From Candidatus Methanomethylophilus sp. 1R26 (GTDB lineage Archaea > Thermoplasmatota > Thermoplasmata > Methanomassiliicoccales > Methanomethylophilaceae), in contig NZ_LOPS01000048.1 in the NCBI RefSeq assembly GCF_001481295.1, forward strand, positions 1 through 64,000: DNA of 64,000 bases, in the 5' to 3' direction. A program made the position numbers and the translations under genes. The first letter of the stretch is position 1. The number at the start of each line of letters is the position of its first letter. The notes under the pieces were generated by a model. That model saw nothing but the letters and a program-made list of their open reading frames with translations, made no database searches and was not told the DNA's origin. Of this stretch, positions 18,430 to 27,893 are shown one piece after another.

Positions 18430-20520
18430 ATGATCAGGGATTATTACGATAAGTTTACGTACAGTCTGAAACAGCGCGGAGTGCGCGGAACGGTCTTCAG
18501 GATATACAGCAGTTATCTCAAGCCGTATTTTCAGGACAAGAAAGACCTCAGCGGGATTGTAACGCACTATTGCGGCCTTCAAATCGCGGAGAGTCCCTCC
18601 GGAGTAAGCGACAACCCTGCCGTAAGCATCATAATACCAACATACAAAGGCGTGGAGATGACTTATCAATGCATAAGGTCCATAGCCGATTCGCATACCG
18701 ACGTCCCATATGAGATCATAGTCGCCGATGATCACTCAGAGGATGGGACCGAGAAGCTCAGCGAACTCCTTCCAGGCGTCAAGGTCGCCGTAACCGAGAA
18801 AAACCTCGGTTTCACGCTCAACTGCAACAACGCTTCCAAGCATGCACGCGGAAAATATCTGTTCTTCCTGAACAACGATACGCTGGTCATCGGCGACTGG
18901 CTGAGACCGTCAGTGGACATGATGGAGGCATCTCCCGACACAGGGATCGTCGGTTCGAAACTCCTCTATCCGGACGGAAGCCTTCAGGAGGCCGGCTGCA
19001 TCGTATGGAAGGACGGCAGCGCCTGCAACTGGGGCAACGGTATGGATCCCTCCGATCCGGAATACTGCTATGTCCGCGATGTTGATTATGCCAGCGGGGC
19101 GGCCATACTTGTGAAGAAGGACCTCTTCGACGCCCTGGGCGGATTCGATCCCCGTTACGCACCCGCATACTGCGAGGACAGCGATCTTGCCTTCGGCATC
19201 AGAAAGCTCGGCAAGATCGTGAGATATCAGCCGTTTTCAGAGGTAATTCATTTCGAAGGCATGAGCAACGGCAGGCGCATCGATTCCGGGATAAAACATT
19301 ACCAGGCAGTGAACACGGAGAAGTTCCGCGATAAATGGAGATGCACGCTCGAAGAGGAGAACCTTCCGGAAGGGGAGCGTGCATTCCAGGCCCGTGAAAG
19401 GGCATGTCACAGGAAGACGATACTCTTCATCGACAGCGGGATTCCGCGTTTCGACGACAATGCCGGCAACCGGACGGTGTACGACTACATCCGCGTCCTG
19501 TGCAGGATGGGATACTGCGTCAAATTCATCCCTGATGATTTCAGCTACGACCCCGTCTACACCCCGATCTATCAGAAGATGGGAGTCGAAGTACTCTACG
19601 GCAGGAAGTACGTATTCGGATGGAAGAAATGGATCTCCGATAACGGCTACGCGATCGATCACGTCATGATCTTCAGGCCGGAGAACGCGGAGAAATACCT
19701 GGATTTCATAAAGAAGAATACCAAGGCGGCTGTGCATTACAACCTCGCCGACCTCCACTGCCTGAGGCTGAGAAGGGAGTATGAGATCACCGGGGACGAG
19801 GCCCGTCTTCGCGAGTCCGAAAGGATGAGGAAGAAAGAACAGAAGCAGATGCACGATGCGGACCGCGTGATCACCGTCAGTTGCGATGAGGCGAAGATCC
19901 TAGAGGGTGAATTCGGTCTGAAGGATGTCTCGGTCTTCCCCATATTCTGCTACGACCGGCCCGACATCGGACACAGAGACTATGCCGGCCAGAAGGACAT
20001 CATGTTCGTCGGAAGCTTCAATCACAGGCCTAATGCCGATGCCATGCGGTGGTTCCTCGGAGAGATATTCCCGAAGATCCTCTCGGAACTGCCGGATGTA
20101 AGACTCCACATCATAGGCTCCAACGCGCCAGACGACCTGATGTCCCAGGCGTCCGATCATGTGATCTTCCACAGCCATCTTCCGGACTCGGAGCTGGATG
20201 CGTTCTACCGCAGCACTGCGGTGTGTGTGGTGCCGCTGCGCTACGGCGCAGGCGTCAAGGGGAAGGCGGTCGAAGCGCTCCGCATGAAGATCCCCCTGGT
20301 CTCCACGTCGGTGGGGCTGGAGGGCCTGATGGACATCGGGGATTACATCAGCGCGTTCGATGACGCGGAGTCCTTCGCGAAGGAGGTCGTGAGGCTCTAC
20401 ACCGACCGTGCGGCCGCAGAGGCGGAATCCGTCAGGCATTCAGAGTACGTCGGGCGTTACTTCTCCGTCGCTGGAGCCGAGGAATGCTTCGAAAAGGAGT
20501 TCGGTTCATGCCGGAAATGA
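18430..20520 (+). CDS. Bifunctional GT2-GT4 glycosyltransferase
   Basis: This intact protein is about 696 residues long. The GT2 domain starts near VSIIIPTYKGVEMTYQ, with ADDHSEDGTE, FLNNDTLV and YCEDSDLAFG. The GT4 domain starts near TILFIDSGIPRFDDNAGN and ends with RYGAGVKGKAVEALR and STSVGLEGL. The ATG at 18430 (MIRDYYDKF) is preferred to a TTG at 18301, because the extra 43 residues look like translated intergenic sequence. It is close to the GT2-GT4 protein at 15823-18187 (both have the DENAG/DDNAG and GAGVKGK motifs), which suggests local duplication. It probably adds two sugars to the surface glycan. Confidence 0.85.
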   Translation: MIRDYYDKFTYSLKQRGVRGTVFRIYSSYLKPYFQDKKDLSGIVTHYCGLQIAESPSGVSDNPAVSIIIPTYKGVEMTYQCIRSIADSHTDVPYEIIVADDHSEDGTEKLSELLPGVKVAVTEKNLGFTLNCNNASKHARGKYLFFLNNDTLVIGDWLRPSVDMMEASPDTGIVGSKLLYPDGSLQEAGCIVWKDGSACNWGNGMDPSDPEYCYVRDVDYASGAAILVKKDLFDALGGFDPRYAPAYCEDSDLAFGIRKLGKIVRYQPFSEVIHFEGMSNGRRIDSGIKHYQAVNTEKFRDKWRCTLEEENLPEGERAFQARERACHRKTILFIDSGIPRFDDNAGNRTVYDYIRVLCRMGYCVKFIPDDFSYDPVYTPIYQKMGVEVLYGRKYVFGWKKWISDNGYAIDHVMIFRPENAEKYLDFIKKNTKAAVHYNLADLHCLRLRREYEITGDEARLRESERMRKKEQKQMHDADRVITVSCDEAKILEGEFGLKDVSVFPIFCYDRPDIGHRDYAGQKDIMFVGSFNHRPNADAMRWFLGEIFPKILSELPDVRLHIIGSNAPDDLMSQASDHVIFHSHLPDSELDAFYRSTAVCVVPLRYGAGVKGKAVEALRMKIPLVSTSVGLEGLMDIGDYISAFDDAESFAKEVVRLYTDRAAAEAESVRHSEYVGRYFSVAGAEECFEKEFGSCRK

Positions 20521-20547
20521 TGACGGCGGCGGTTCGAAGACCCAGAC

Positions 20548-21822
20548 TCAGGCTTTTCTCTGTTTAACTGTGCATCCGCGGCCGCCGCATCTCCCTATCC
20601 TTTCCCTATCGAACAGGCTCTTCGACGCCGTAACCGCGATGGCGGCAAGGCAGATATCGCGCAGAAGGAGCACAGCATAGTTTCCGTCTGCCAGGAATGC
20701 TATGGAAAGCCATACCATCAAGACCGAGGAGACGGCGATCATGCGGAATCCGCGGCCGTCTGAAAGGGCCGCGCACAGAGGGATCAATGCGAAGAGCCAG
20801 AGTATGAAGGAAGTGCTGAAGACGTTGAATATCAGCAGAAGGACGACGGTCAGGAGAAGCACGCTCGGGCATAGGTCCTCCGCGGCGGAGCGGGCATCGC
20901 TCGGACGGCCGCTCCGGACGATGGCGTATGCAACAGCGGCCAGAGCGATGCACATCACGCATGCCGTGACGTAAGGCCATACGCCTGACAGCCCGTCTAT
21001 CAGCGGAGATACGACGTTCAGTGTGGAATTCGCATATTCGAAGTGCGCCGCAGGGCCTCCGAGCGCATCTGCGATCATGGCGATGAGCGCCACGGTGCTC
21101 TCCTTGTGGAATCCGCGACTCATGTTGGAATTGAGGAAGGAGAACACTGCGCTCATGTCGCATCCCGCAAGAGCCAGCGCGCCGACTGCGACGGAGGTCG
21201 CGGCGGCGAACAGCACTGTGCAGCCCAGCACGGGCTTTCTGCATTCCCTGTTCTTCACGGCGTATATCAGGAAGACTGCGACCAGGAGTATCGGAGCGAT
21301 CTTCGTCAGCGCCCCTATGAATGCAATCGCCGTAGCGGAGAAGTAATGCTTCTCGAGGAACAGCATCAGGGACAGCGCGGTCAGGAGGCATACCGCGATA
21401 TCGAACCTCCATATGCCGCGGGAGAAGAACATCGCCGATATGATGAGGTAAAGGATCACCGGGGCCGTCCTTCCGATGCCGCAGTTACGCAGGGTCCTGA
21501 TCAGCACCAGTCCGGTCAGGAAGAAGAATACGGTCGTCATCGCGGCGAATGCGACGCAGTACCCGCTGAAATCAGAGGAGAGCAGGTACGGGACGGAGAG
21601 GATCAGCATCGATACGGGCGGATAGCCGGGATTGAAGTCCAGGTACGGGACCTGGCCGTCATCCATGAGCCGGACGTACATGTAGTAATCGCGTACGTCG
21701 ACTGTGGGATGCTTGGACAGGAATCCGAATGCTGCGAAGAGCACCAGGAAGACGACGGCGCTGATGCAGATGAGATATCTGTCCTCGATCCTCCGCAGTT
21801 GGGGCATCGGGGGCATGTTCAC
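20548..21822 (-). CDS. GT-C/DUF2029-like polytopic membrane protein
   Basis: This 424-residue protein has about ten to eleven hydrophobic helices. The first loop contains the acidic HPTVDVRDYYMYVRL, followed by DFNPGYPPVSM, the position of the catalytic Asp in GT-C mannosyltransferase-like (GT87/DUF2029) enzymes. ALTKIAPILL corresponds to the conserved K-x-x-P region. It probably transfers a sugar from a polyprenyl phosphate outside the membrane; substrate unknown. Start GTG 21822, with ATG 21816 and ATG 21807 as alternatives. It converges with the GT2-GT4 gene across a 27-bp gap. Confidence 0.65.
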   Translation of the reverse strand: MNMPPMPQLRRIEDRYLICISAVVFLVLFAAFGFLSKHPTVDVRDYYMYVRLMDDGQVPYLDFNPGYPPVSMLILSVPYLLSSDFSGYCVAFAAMTTVFFFLTGLVLIRTLRNCGIGRTAPVILYLIISAMFFSRGIWRFDIAVCLLTALSLMLFLEKHYFSATAIAFIGALTKIAPILLVAVFLIYAVKNRECRKPVLGCTVLFAAATSVAVGALALAGCDMSAVFSFLNSNMSRGFHKESTVALIAMIADALGGPAAHFEYANSTLNVVSPLIDGLSGVWPYVTACVMCIALAAVAYAIVRSGRPSDARSAAEDLCPSVLLLTVVLLLIFNVFSTSFILWLFALIPLCAALSDGRGFRMIAVSSVLMVWLSIAFLADGNYAVLLLRDICLAAIAVTASKSLFDRERIGRCGGRGCTVKQRKA

Positions 21823-21893
21823 ATTGAAGATATTAAAGGATAATGCAGAAGGCGCTCACGTTCCGGACATCTCAGCCCGCGGCCTCCGTGCCG

Positions 21894-23437
21894 TCAGCTG
21901 AACCTCTTGAAGATGCTGGAGAACGCCCTCGGCATCATCATGGAAGCGGCCCTGCGCTCCTCCGGGGTGATGGCGCGGAACATGCACGGGACGTATACTG
22001 CGAACAGCAGGAGGAAGACGATGATGATAGGGATCCATTCCCCCGGGACCTCCACCAGGGCCTCCAGCCCGTAGAACAGCAGGATGCACGCGCCCATCAC
22101 CAGATATCCCAAGGCTATCGGGCGTATGAGAGCGAAGCGCCCTATGCCGGTGAAATCCTCGATGTAGAGCACGTTGGCGATGAGATATCCCAGCGTGCAG
22201 ATCGTGTATGCCCACATGACCCCGCCGTCCCCCTCGTCCGTGAACTGCAGCACGCGCATGCGCCGGCAACGTTCAGGAGGCCGAAGACCAGGGTGATCTT
22301 GGCCAGGGCGTTCACCTTAAGGTACAGCGTCGACAGGCTGTTCACCACGGATGCCGCGCAGAACATGACGTCGCAGAGCAGCGCGACCCTCAGCATGCCG
22401 CTCAGGTACGTGTAGCCGGAACCGACCCATGCAGTCAGGATCTCCGCGGAGAATGTGAAGACGAAGGCGATGGGCATGGCGAACAGCAGAGCCACGAACT
22501 TGACGCCCGTCCTCATGATCTTGTACATGTCCCCGTAGTCCTCCGCGGAATAGCATTTGTAGAGGAGGGGCTCGACCGACGTCGTGACCGAGTAGCATGC
22601 GGTATGTATCATCGATACGAGCGACGAGACTATCGAGAACCCTCCGCCTGCTTCCGAACCCAGGTAGAGGTTGATCACCACCAGGGACGCCTGGATGTAC
22701 AGGAGGTTGCCGACCTTGTAGACGATCGCCCAGGCGCCCAGCACGCCCATCTCGCGGAAGAGGGTGCCGTCGTACCCGCGGCGGCGCAGCTCCATCTGCG
22801 GGTAGACATGCTTGGCCAGGACATACTTCATGGCGATCAGCACCGCCGACGATATCAGGTAGGCGAGCCCGACATAGACGAGCGACGGGGTCCCGAAGGA
22901 GAACATGGCGACTATGAGCCCCACCTGGATGACCGTGTAGGTCAGCCTCGAAAGGTATTCCAGATATGTGTTGTTGAACGCGGTGAACACGCACATCAGC
23001 GAGGACGACATCGTGACGATGAGCGATGACAGCAGGACCAGCAGGAAGAGGATCTGGACGTCGCCCGATGCGTTCCCGTCGACGTTGAACACGTAGGGGG
23101 ACGCGTACGATACGATGATGACAACGGGCAGCAGCATCAGGCATGCGCGCACGACGCCGAAAAACGCCGTGCTGAGGGTCTTCGAGGCCTCCTCGTCCTT
23201 CTGGATCGCGATAGTGGAGTATCTGGCACATGCAGATTCAAGCGAGTCCGCGAGTATCATGACGTACGACGTCATGGTGGTGGCCAGCGGTATGATCCCA
23301 TATGTTGCCATCCCGAGTTCGTCGAGGTAGTACGGGACGAGCATGATGCCGATCAGGGCCATCACGACCGTCCGGATTATGTTGGTGACCGCATTGAGCG
23401 ATGTCCTCTGCCAGAATGTGCGATCGGTCTCCACCAT
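21894..23437 (-). CDS. Wzx-type polysaccharide flippase (frameshifted)
   Basis: This is a MOP-superfamily exporter with about 12-14 membrane helices that flips lipid-linked oligosaccharide. The N-terminus RTSLNAVTNIIRTVVMALIG and the Pro-Tyr-Tyr following it are typical of polysaccharide flippases. The frame breaks near 22260 (GGCGCATGCGC should read GGCGCCATGCGC), after which MRVLQFTDEG and two or three further helices follow. Corrected length is about 514 residues. The cluster therefore encodes both a flippase and an ABC exporter. Its start lies inside the 3' end of the upstream GT4 frame. Confidence 0.8.
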
Positions 23438-24527
23438 GCGCCCCCTCCCTCCTGCGGCCTCGCCTGAGGCCCTCGATATAATCCGATACGGCCTTCGCGG
23501 GAGAGGGCCCGGACGAATACTCCGCCGCTTTAGCCCTCTGCGCCTCCCTCATGGCGGAATACTGCTCCGGGCCCATGCGGGCGGCCCTCTCCATCACTGC
23601 CGCAAGCGCGTCCGCATCTCCCGCATCGAATAAGAACCCGTTGACGCCGTCCTCGACGATGGACGAGAAGAACGGGATGTCGGAGCATATGACCGGAAGC
23701 GAATACGACATCGCCGTGAGCGCCGGCCCGGACTGGGTGGCGTCGCGGTACGGGAGGACCAGGAAATCCGCCGAGGCGTACAGTTCCGCGGCCTCCCCGT
23801 CGGAGATGAACCCCCTGCGGCATATGAAGCGGCGGTCGTCCCCGATCATCTCATCGTACTTTTCCCAGTCTCCCTTGCCGGCGATGATGAAGTCCGCATC
23901 CGCGTCCGTCTTCTCGGCGGCCTCTATGAAGAGGTCGAGCCTCTTGTAGTCCCTGATGAACCCGAAGAAAAGGAAACGCGGCACTCCCCTCCCCTCCTTC
24001 CTCTCCGCAGCCCCGAAGGTCTTGAGGGGCATCCTGACGGCTGTGGCGTCCATGTCCGGGTGCGATCTGCCGAACGCCTTCTTCTGAAGCTCGGAGAAGA
24101 AGAGGAAGTGCCGGAACTTCCGGTATATCAGCCGTTCCGCGAGGCTCCTCCTGCCCCCGTTGTGCTGCTCGTAGTTGTGCACGGCGATCACGGTGCGGTC
24201 CGCATCCAGCAGGAGGCAGCTGAAGACAAGGTAGAACGGGGACCCGCCCATGACGAAGACGGTGGCATCGGTGTTGTCCGAGACGCGTGCCAGGTTCCTG
24301 CAGTATTTCCACGTACTGAACAGGATCCGCGGGTCGTAGTAATGGTACCTTTCGTTCCGGACGTTCAGCTCTGCGGCCGAGTATGCCTCTTTGACGGGAT
24401 ATTTCAGGCTGCCGGTGCCGTTCTCCACCGATATGCGTACGGTGTTCAGGGCGGTCAGCTCCGGGAGCAGCGTCCTGTCGGTGTCCCACCAGGGGTCCCT
24501 TGTGATGTAGTGTATGCTCTTCGCCAT
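23238..24527 (-). CDS. GT4 glycosyltransferase
   Basis: This GT-B enzyme is about 430 residues as read, of which the last 65 or so overlap the wzx start and are doubtful. Motifs are FLFFGFIRDYKRLDL, the GKGDWEKYDE strand, SADFLVLPYRDATQSG, and DGVNGFLFDAGD, which includes the EX7E-like donor site. ATG 24527 is preferred to a GTG 6 nt upstream. The 200-nt overlap with wzx is unusually long and may hide another frameshift near 23440-23470. Donor unknown. Confidence 0.75.
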   Translation of the reverse strand: MAKSIHYITRDPWWDTDRTLLPELTALNTVRISVENGTGSLKYPVKEAYSAAELNVRNERYHYYDPRILFSTWKYCRNLARVSDNTDATVFVMGGSPFYLVFSCLLLDADRTVIAVHNYEQHNGGRRSLAERLIYRKFRHFLFFSELQKKAFGRSHPDMDATAVRMPLKTFGAAERKEGRGVPRFLFFGFIRDYKRLDLFIEAAEKTDADADFIIAGKGDWEKYDEMIGDDRRFICRRGFISDGEAAELYASADFLVLPYRDATQSGPALTAMSYSLPVICSDIPFFSSIVEDGVNGFLFDAGDADALAAVMERAARMGPEQYSAMREAQRAKAAEYSSGPSPAKAVSDYIEGLRRGRRREGAHGGDRSHILAEDIAQCGHQHNPDGRDGPDRHHARPVLPRRTRDGNIWDHTAGHHHDVVRHDTRGLA

Positions 24528-25054
24528 GTGCACCGTCGGTTCTTCAGGTTCTCGATCTTCTCGTGTCTTTCCTTCTTCCCGGCGATCTCCGAGAGCAGGG
24601 CGTCCAGCCAGGTGACGAGCGACCGGTCTTTGACATAAGGCGGGAAATGCAGGTTCCTGGCCTCGGCAATCTTCTCAGGAAGCTGGTCCAGCGATTCCAT
24701 GACCACCGCCCTTCCCATGCCGGCGACCTTCCTGGCCACGTACTCCTGCTGGTCGGGCCCGCCGCTCCTGCCGACTATCGCGGACCGGGGGAACACCACC
24801 ATGGGGATGTTGCGGTTGATGCCGTTGAGGATCGATCCCACGCCGGCATGGGTTATCAGCAGGTCCGTCCTGTCGAACAGTTCCTGCATCTCCGCGTCCT
24901 TCTTGTAAGGGAAACATTCAGTGTTCTTCCCGACGAAGGTGCTGTGCCCGATCTGCTGGCACACCGGTTCCCCCAGATGGGGCGCCAGGTCGTCGACCGC
25001 CCGGAAGAGGGGGTCGAAGTCGTAGTCGTTCATCCCGATCGTCACGAGGATCAG
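24455..25054 (-). CDS. Alg13/PssE-like glycosyltransferase subunit
   Basis: This is a GT28 C-terminal-type domain. It starts LILVTIGMNDYDFDPLF, then HSTFVGKNTEC and THAGVGSILNGI, the UDP-sugar binding site of Alg13/PssE. Together with the Alg14-like protein it should form the two-part enzyme that adds a sugar, often GlcNAc or glucuronate, to a lipid-linked acceptor. No ATG lies at the expected start. A CTG at 25054 overlaps the Alg14 stop TGA, and a GTG at 25045 is an alternative. The frame runs 72 nt into the next gene, so the true stop may lie near 24540. Confidence 0.75.
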   Translation of the reverse strand: MILVTIGMNDYDFDPLFRAVDDLAPHLGEPVCQQIGHSTFVGKNTECFPYKKDAEMQELFDRTDLLITHAGVGSILNGINRNIPMVVFPRSAIVGRSGGPDQQEYVARKVAGMGRAVVMESLDQLPEKIAEARNLHFPPYVKDRSLVTWLDALLSEIAGKKERHEKIENLKNRRCTWRRAYTTSQGTPGGTPTGRCSRS

Positions 25055-25494
25055 AAGACTCCCCCCTTGTACTCCGCGCCGATCTCCTCTGCGAGCTCCT
25101 CCCACTTCACCAGGAAGCGGTCGCTGAACCTGCGCACGAACGCTCCTGTGCCTGATATCTTGCAGACATCGGCCGCGGACTCGATGTAGATCGTGTATGT
25201 GCGGAGGATCTTCTTGCAATAAGGGAACAGGAAGATGTCGGTCATCCCCATCCCGGTGCTTATCAGCACGTCCGGGCGGTCGAACGTCAGCTTCACGACG
25301 GCCTTGCCGAGGGACCACAGGAACTTCAGCCGGCTTATCCAGGGCGGGAATATGCGGATCAGCGGCTCGTCCATCCCCTTTATGCGCTCGCTCTCGTACG
25401 TGATTATCTCGTAATCGTGCTTCCCCCAGGCATCGCGCAGCTCGAACATCTGCTGCATGTGCCCTCCCCAGCTGCAAAGCAGAGCGACTTTCAC
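25051..25494 (-). CDS. Alg14/PssD-like glycosyltransferase membrane partner
   Basis: This 147-residue protein begins VALLCSWGGHMQQM, the Alg14/PssD signature in which the N-terminal segment anchors the complex to the membrane. It contains DVLISTGMGMTDIFLF and YIESAADVCKISGTG, also typical of the family. It recruits the catalytic Alg13-like subunit encoded next. Start GTG 25494 lies 4 nt after the ugd stop at 25499. UDP-glucuronate made by the upstream dehydrogenase is a plausible donor for this pair. Confidence 0.8.
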   Translation of the reverse strand: MKVALLCSWGGHMQQMFELRDAWGKHDYEIITYESERIKGMDEPLIRIFPPWISRLKFLWSLGKAVVKLTFDRPDVLISTGMGMTDIFLFPYCKKILRTYTIYIESAADVCKISGTGAFVRRFSDRFLVKWEELAEEIGAEYKGGVF

Positions 25495-25498
25495 AGTA

Positions 25499-26683
25499 TC
25501 AGTCCCTGTTGAAGATGTCCCTGCAGAACACCTTGTCCCTGTACGGGGCGATCTGAGGGTCCATGCGGTTGGCGAGTATGATGTCGGACTCCGAGGCGAA
25601 CCTTCCGAGGTCCGGCTCCACCCTGAGGCCGCCGTAGTCCCCCTTCAGGGTCGGTTCGAAGATGATGATCCTGTATCCGCCGTCCTTCAGTCTCCTGATG
25701 ATGTCGAAGATCGACGACTCCCTGAAGTTGTCGGACCCGGACTTCATGATGAGGCGGTAGACCCCGACGGCGGCTCCCTTGGCCAGCCTCTTTTCTATCT
25801 CCTCTGCGATGAAGCTCTTCCTGACGTTGTTGCTCTCGACGACGGCGTGGATGAGGCTGTTCGGGACGTCGCGGTATTCGGAGAGGAGCTGCTTGGTGTC
25901 CTTCGGGAGGCAGTAGCCGCCGTATCCGAATGACGGGTTGTTGTAGAAGTCCCCGATCCTGGGGTCCATGCAAACCCCTTTGATTATGGCCTTGGAGCTC
26001 AGGCCGTGCATCTCCGCGAAGGTGTCCAGTTCGTTGAAGAACGCCACTCTCATGGCAAGATAGGTGTTGGAGAACAGCTTCACGGACTCGGCCTCCGTGG
26101 ACCCCATGACGCCCGTCGGGACATCGGAGTCCACGGCGCAGTCTGCGAGCAGGCCGGCGAACTCCCTGCCGGACCTGTCGAGCTCGGGGTCCGGCCCCGG
26201 CACGCCCACGATGATCCTAGAGGGGTGCAGGTTGTCGTGGAGCGCCTTCCCCTCCCTGAGGAATTCCGGCGAGAAGATGATGTCCTTCGCTCCGGTCCTC
26301 CTGCAGAGGTCCTCTGTGAATCCGATCGGCACGGTGGATTTGATGACGATCGTTGCGTTCGGGCAGGTCCCGCGGATCTCCGCGACCGCGCCCTCGACCG
26401 ATGACGTGTCGAACTTCCCGGTGTCCGGGTCGTAGTTCGTGGGCGTCGCCACGATCACGAAGCGCGAACCGGAGGTCTCCCCGATGTCGGTGGTGGCCTT
26501 CAGCCTGAGGCTGCCGGAGCTCAGGAACCCTTGGATGTCCGCGTCGGCGATAGGGGACCTTCCCGAATTGATCAGGTCGACCTTCTCCTTCACTATGTCA
26601 ACGGCAACAACTTCGTGCCTGCGCGATATGAGGACGGCAAGGGACAGGCCGACGTATCCAGTTCCCACCACGGATACTTTCAT
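25499..26683 (-). CDS. ugd: UDP-glucose 6-dehydrogenase
   Basis: This 394-residue NAD-dependent enzyme oxidises UDP-glucose to UDP-glucuronate. The Rossmann motif VGTGYVGLS is at residues 6-14. IVATPTNYD, STVPIGFTE and FSPEFLREG follow. The catalytic cysteine lies in FGYGGYCLPKDTKQ. The C-terminal MKSGSDNFRESSI is typical of the short bacterial/archaeal form. The start is ATG 26683 (MKVSVVG), about 31 nt after a minus-strand TATA (ATTATTATAAAT at 26708-26721). An upstream in-frame ATG at 26707 falls against the TATA box and is rejected. It is probably the first gene of the operon running down to wzx. Confidence 0.92.
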   Translation of the reverse strand: MKVSVVGTGYVGLSLAVLISRRHEVVAVDIVKEKVDLINSGRSPIADADIQGFLSSGSLRLKATTDIGETSGSRFVIVATPTNYDPDTGKFDTSSVEGAVAEIRGTCPNATIVIKSTVPIGFTEDLCRRTGAKDIIFSPEFLREGKALHDNLHPSRIIVGVPGPDPELDRSGREFAGLLADCAVDSDVPTGVMGSTEAESVKLFSNTYLAMRVAFFNELDTFAEMHGLSSKAIIKGVCMDPRIGDFYNNPSFGYGGYCLPKDTKQLLSEYRDVPNSLIHAVVESNNVRKSFIAEEIEKRLAKGAAVGVYRLIMKSGSDNFRESSIFDIIRRLKDGGYRIIIFEPTLKGDYGGLRVEPDLGRFASESDIILANRMDPQIAPYRDKVFCRDIFNRD

Positions 26684-26870
26684 CGGAGTGAGTCTAGGGT
26701 TTGCCATTTATAATAATTTGGGCACGATGAACGCGGCCGGTCACCGGGACGGCAGGCAGTGCCAGATGCCGGACGTTATGTCAATTCCCCCACGCAGCTC
26801 GGCCTGAGGGCGGCCTCGGCTGCTGTTCGGGAACCCTATATATGCGTCGGGGCATACATCAACGGATTCC
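26684..26870. promoter_or_regulatory. Divergent promoter region, ugd / secreted protein
   Basis: The minus-strand TATA for ugd is at 26708-26721. On the plus strand, CCCTATATATGCG at 26832-26844 is centred about 32 nt before the GTG at 26871, consistent with a leaderless transcript. Confidence 0.5.
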
Positions 26871-27893
26871 GTGACGCTGAAGCTCAAGAAGGACTATGTG
26901 GCGATACTGGCGGTCATCGCCGTCGCCGCTGTCATCGCAGGGGAGTACTGCACGTACGATCATGACATCTCCAGAGGATCCGCGGTCGCCTGGGGGTCCG
27001 GCTCGGCGTCTTACACGGTGACATCCGACGGTTCCGATGCGTTCGATGCCGTCATGGTGGATAACGGGGAGACAGCGCCCGTGGACACCCTCTACATCTA
27101 CAGGGACAGCACCTACGACGACTACTACGACGATGCATGCAGCATGTCCCAGGGCCTGAAGCCGTACAGCATCGACCAGGACTATGACACGGACCAGTTC
27201 GGGAAGTATCTGGCGTACCGCGGGTTCGGCAATGTCGAATTCATCGGGGAGGAGGGTCTTCTCGCGATAACCGAAGATACCGCGAATGCTTCGGGGATCG
27301 GCATACTGGTCATGTCCTATGCGCTGCCGGGAAGCGTCTACGGAGCGTCGGACAAGCTGCTGGACTGGGTGCATGCGGGCGGGTCCCTGTATTGGTGGGG
27401 CTCCGAGATCGGCAGGTTCTATGTGGCGTCCGACGGCCTTCATGAAGCCAACGGTCAGATGCTGTTCTTCGGCACGGAAGGGGCCGTGAACGTCTCCGAG
27501 GACGATCTGACGGCCGATGGGAAGGTCTCCGGCTTCACGGACGCGCTGTCGCTCAAGAACTCGCATCTGGGATTCGCATTGGACATCAGCAGCATGAGCG
27601 GCATCCAGCTGGGATTCTCCAAAGGAGCATATGCCAGCGTTTCGATGGTATCCTGCGGCGGCGGGCAGGTCATCGTGTTTTCCGGGGACTTCTCGAAGGA
27701 CACCTTCGACGATCCGGCGCAGGTCATCGCATCGCATCTGACATGCAGCTCGAAGCTCGTGGACTACGATGAGGGGAAGGTGGTCCGCGGGAATGTCAGC
27801 GGCACTTTCGAATTCGTGCCGTCGTCCCATATGGGAGTGTACATCTACATGGGCGGAACATACCAATACTACGGGGCGTGGCACTCTGGCTGA
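26871..27893 (+). CDS. Secreted/anchored protein, partner of GT-C (copy B)
   Basis: This 340-residue protein has one N-terminal hydrophobic segment (residues 8-24) and a Ser/Gly/Asp-rich extracytoplasmic domain. It is a diverged paralogue of the protein at 2315-3352: shared features are the N-terminal anchor, the SYTVTSDG/EYTVTVNG strand, WxHAGG/WMEAGG followed by YW, and matching spacing in the C-terminal half. No catalytic motif is recognised. The start is GTG 26871. The following GT-C-like gene begins at its 3' end, so the pair keeps the same two functions as the left copy but in reversed gene order. Confidence 0.6.
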   Translation: MTLKLKKDYVAILAVIAVAAVIAGEYCTYDHDISRGSAVAWGSGSASYTVTSDGSDAFDAVMVDNGETAPVDTLYIYRDSTYDDYYDDACSMSQGLKPYSIDQDYDTDQFGKYLAYRGFGNVEFIGEEGLLAITEDTANASGIGILVMSYALPGSVYGASDKLLDWVHAGGSLYWWGSEIGRFYVASDGLHEANGQMLFFGTEGAVNVSEDDLTADGKVSGFTDALSLKNSHLGFALDISSMSGIQLGFSKGAYASVSMVSCGGGQVIVFSGDFSKDTFDDPAQVIASHLTCSSKLVDYDEGKVVRGNVSGTFEFVPSSHMGVYIYMGGTYQYYGAWHSG

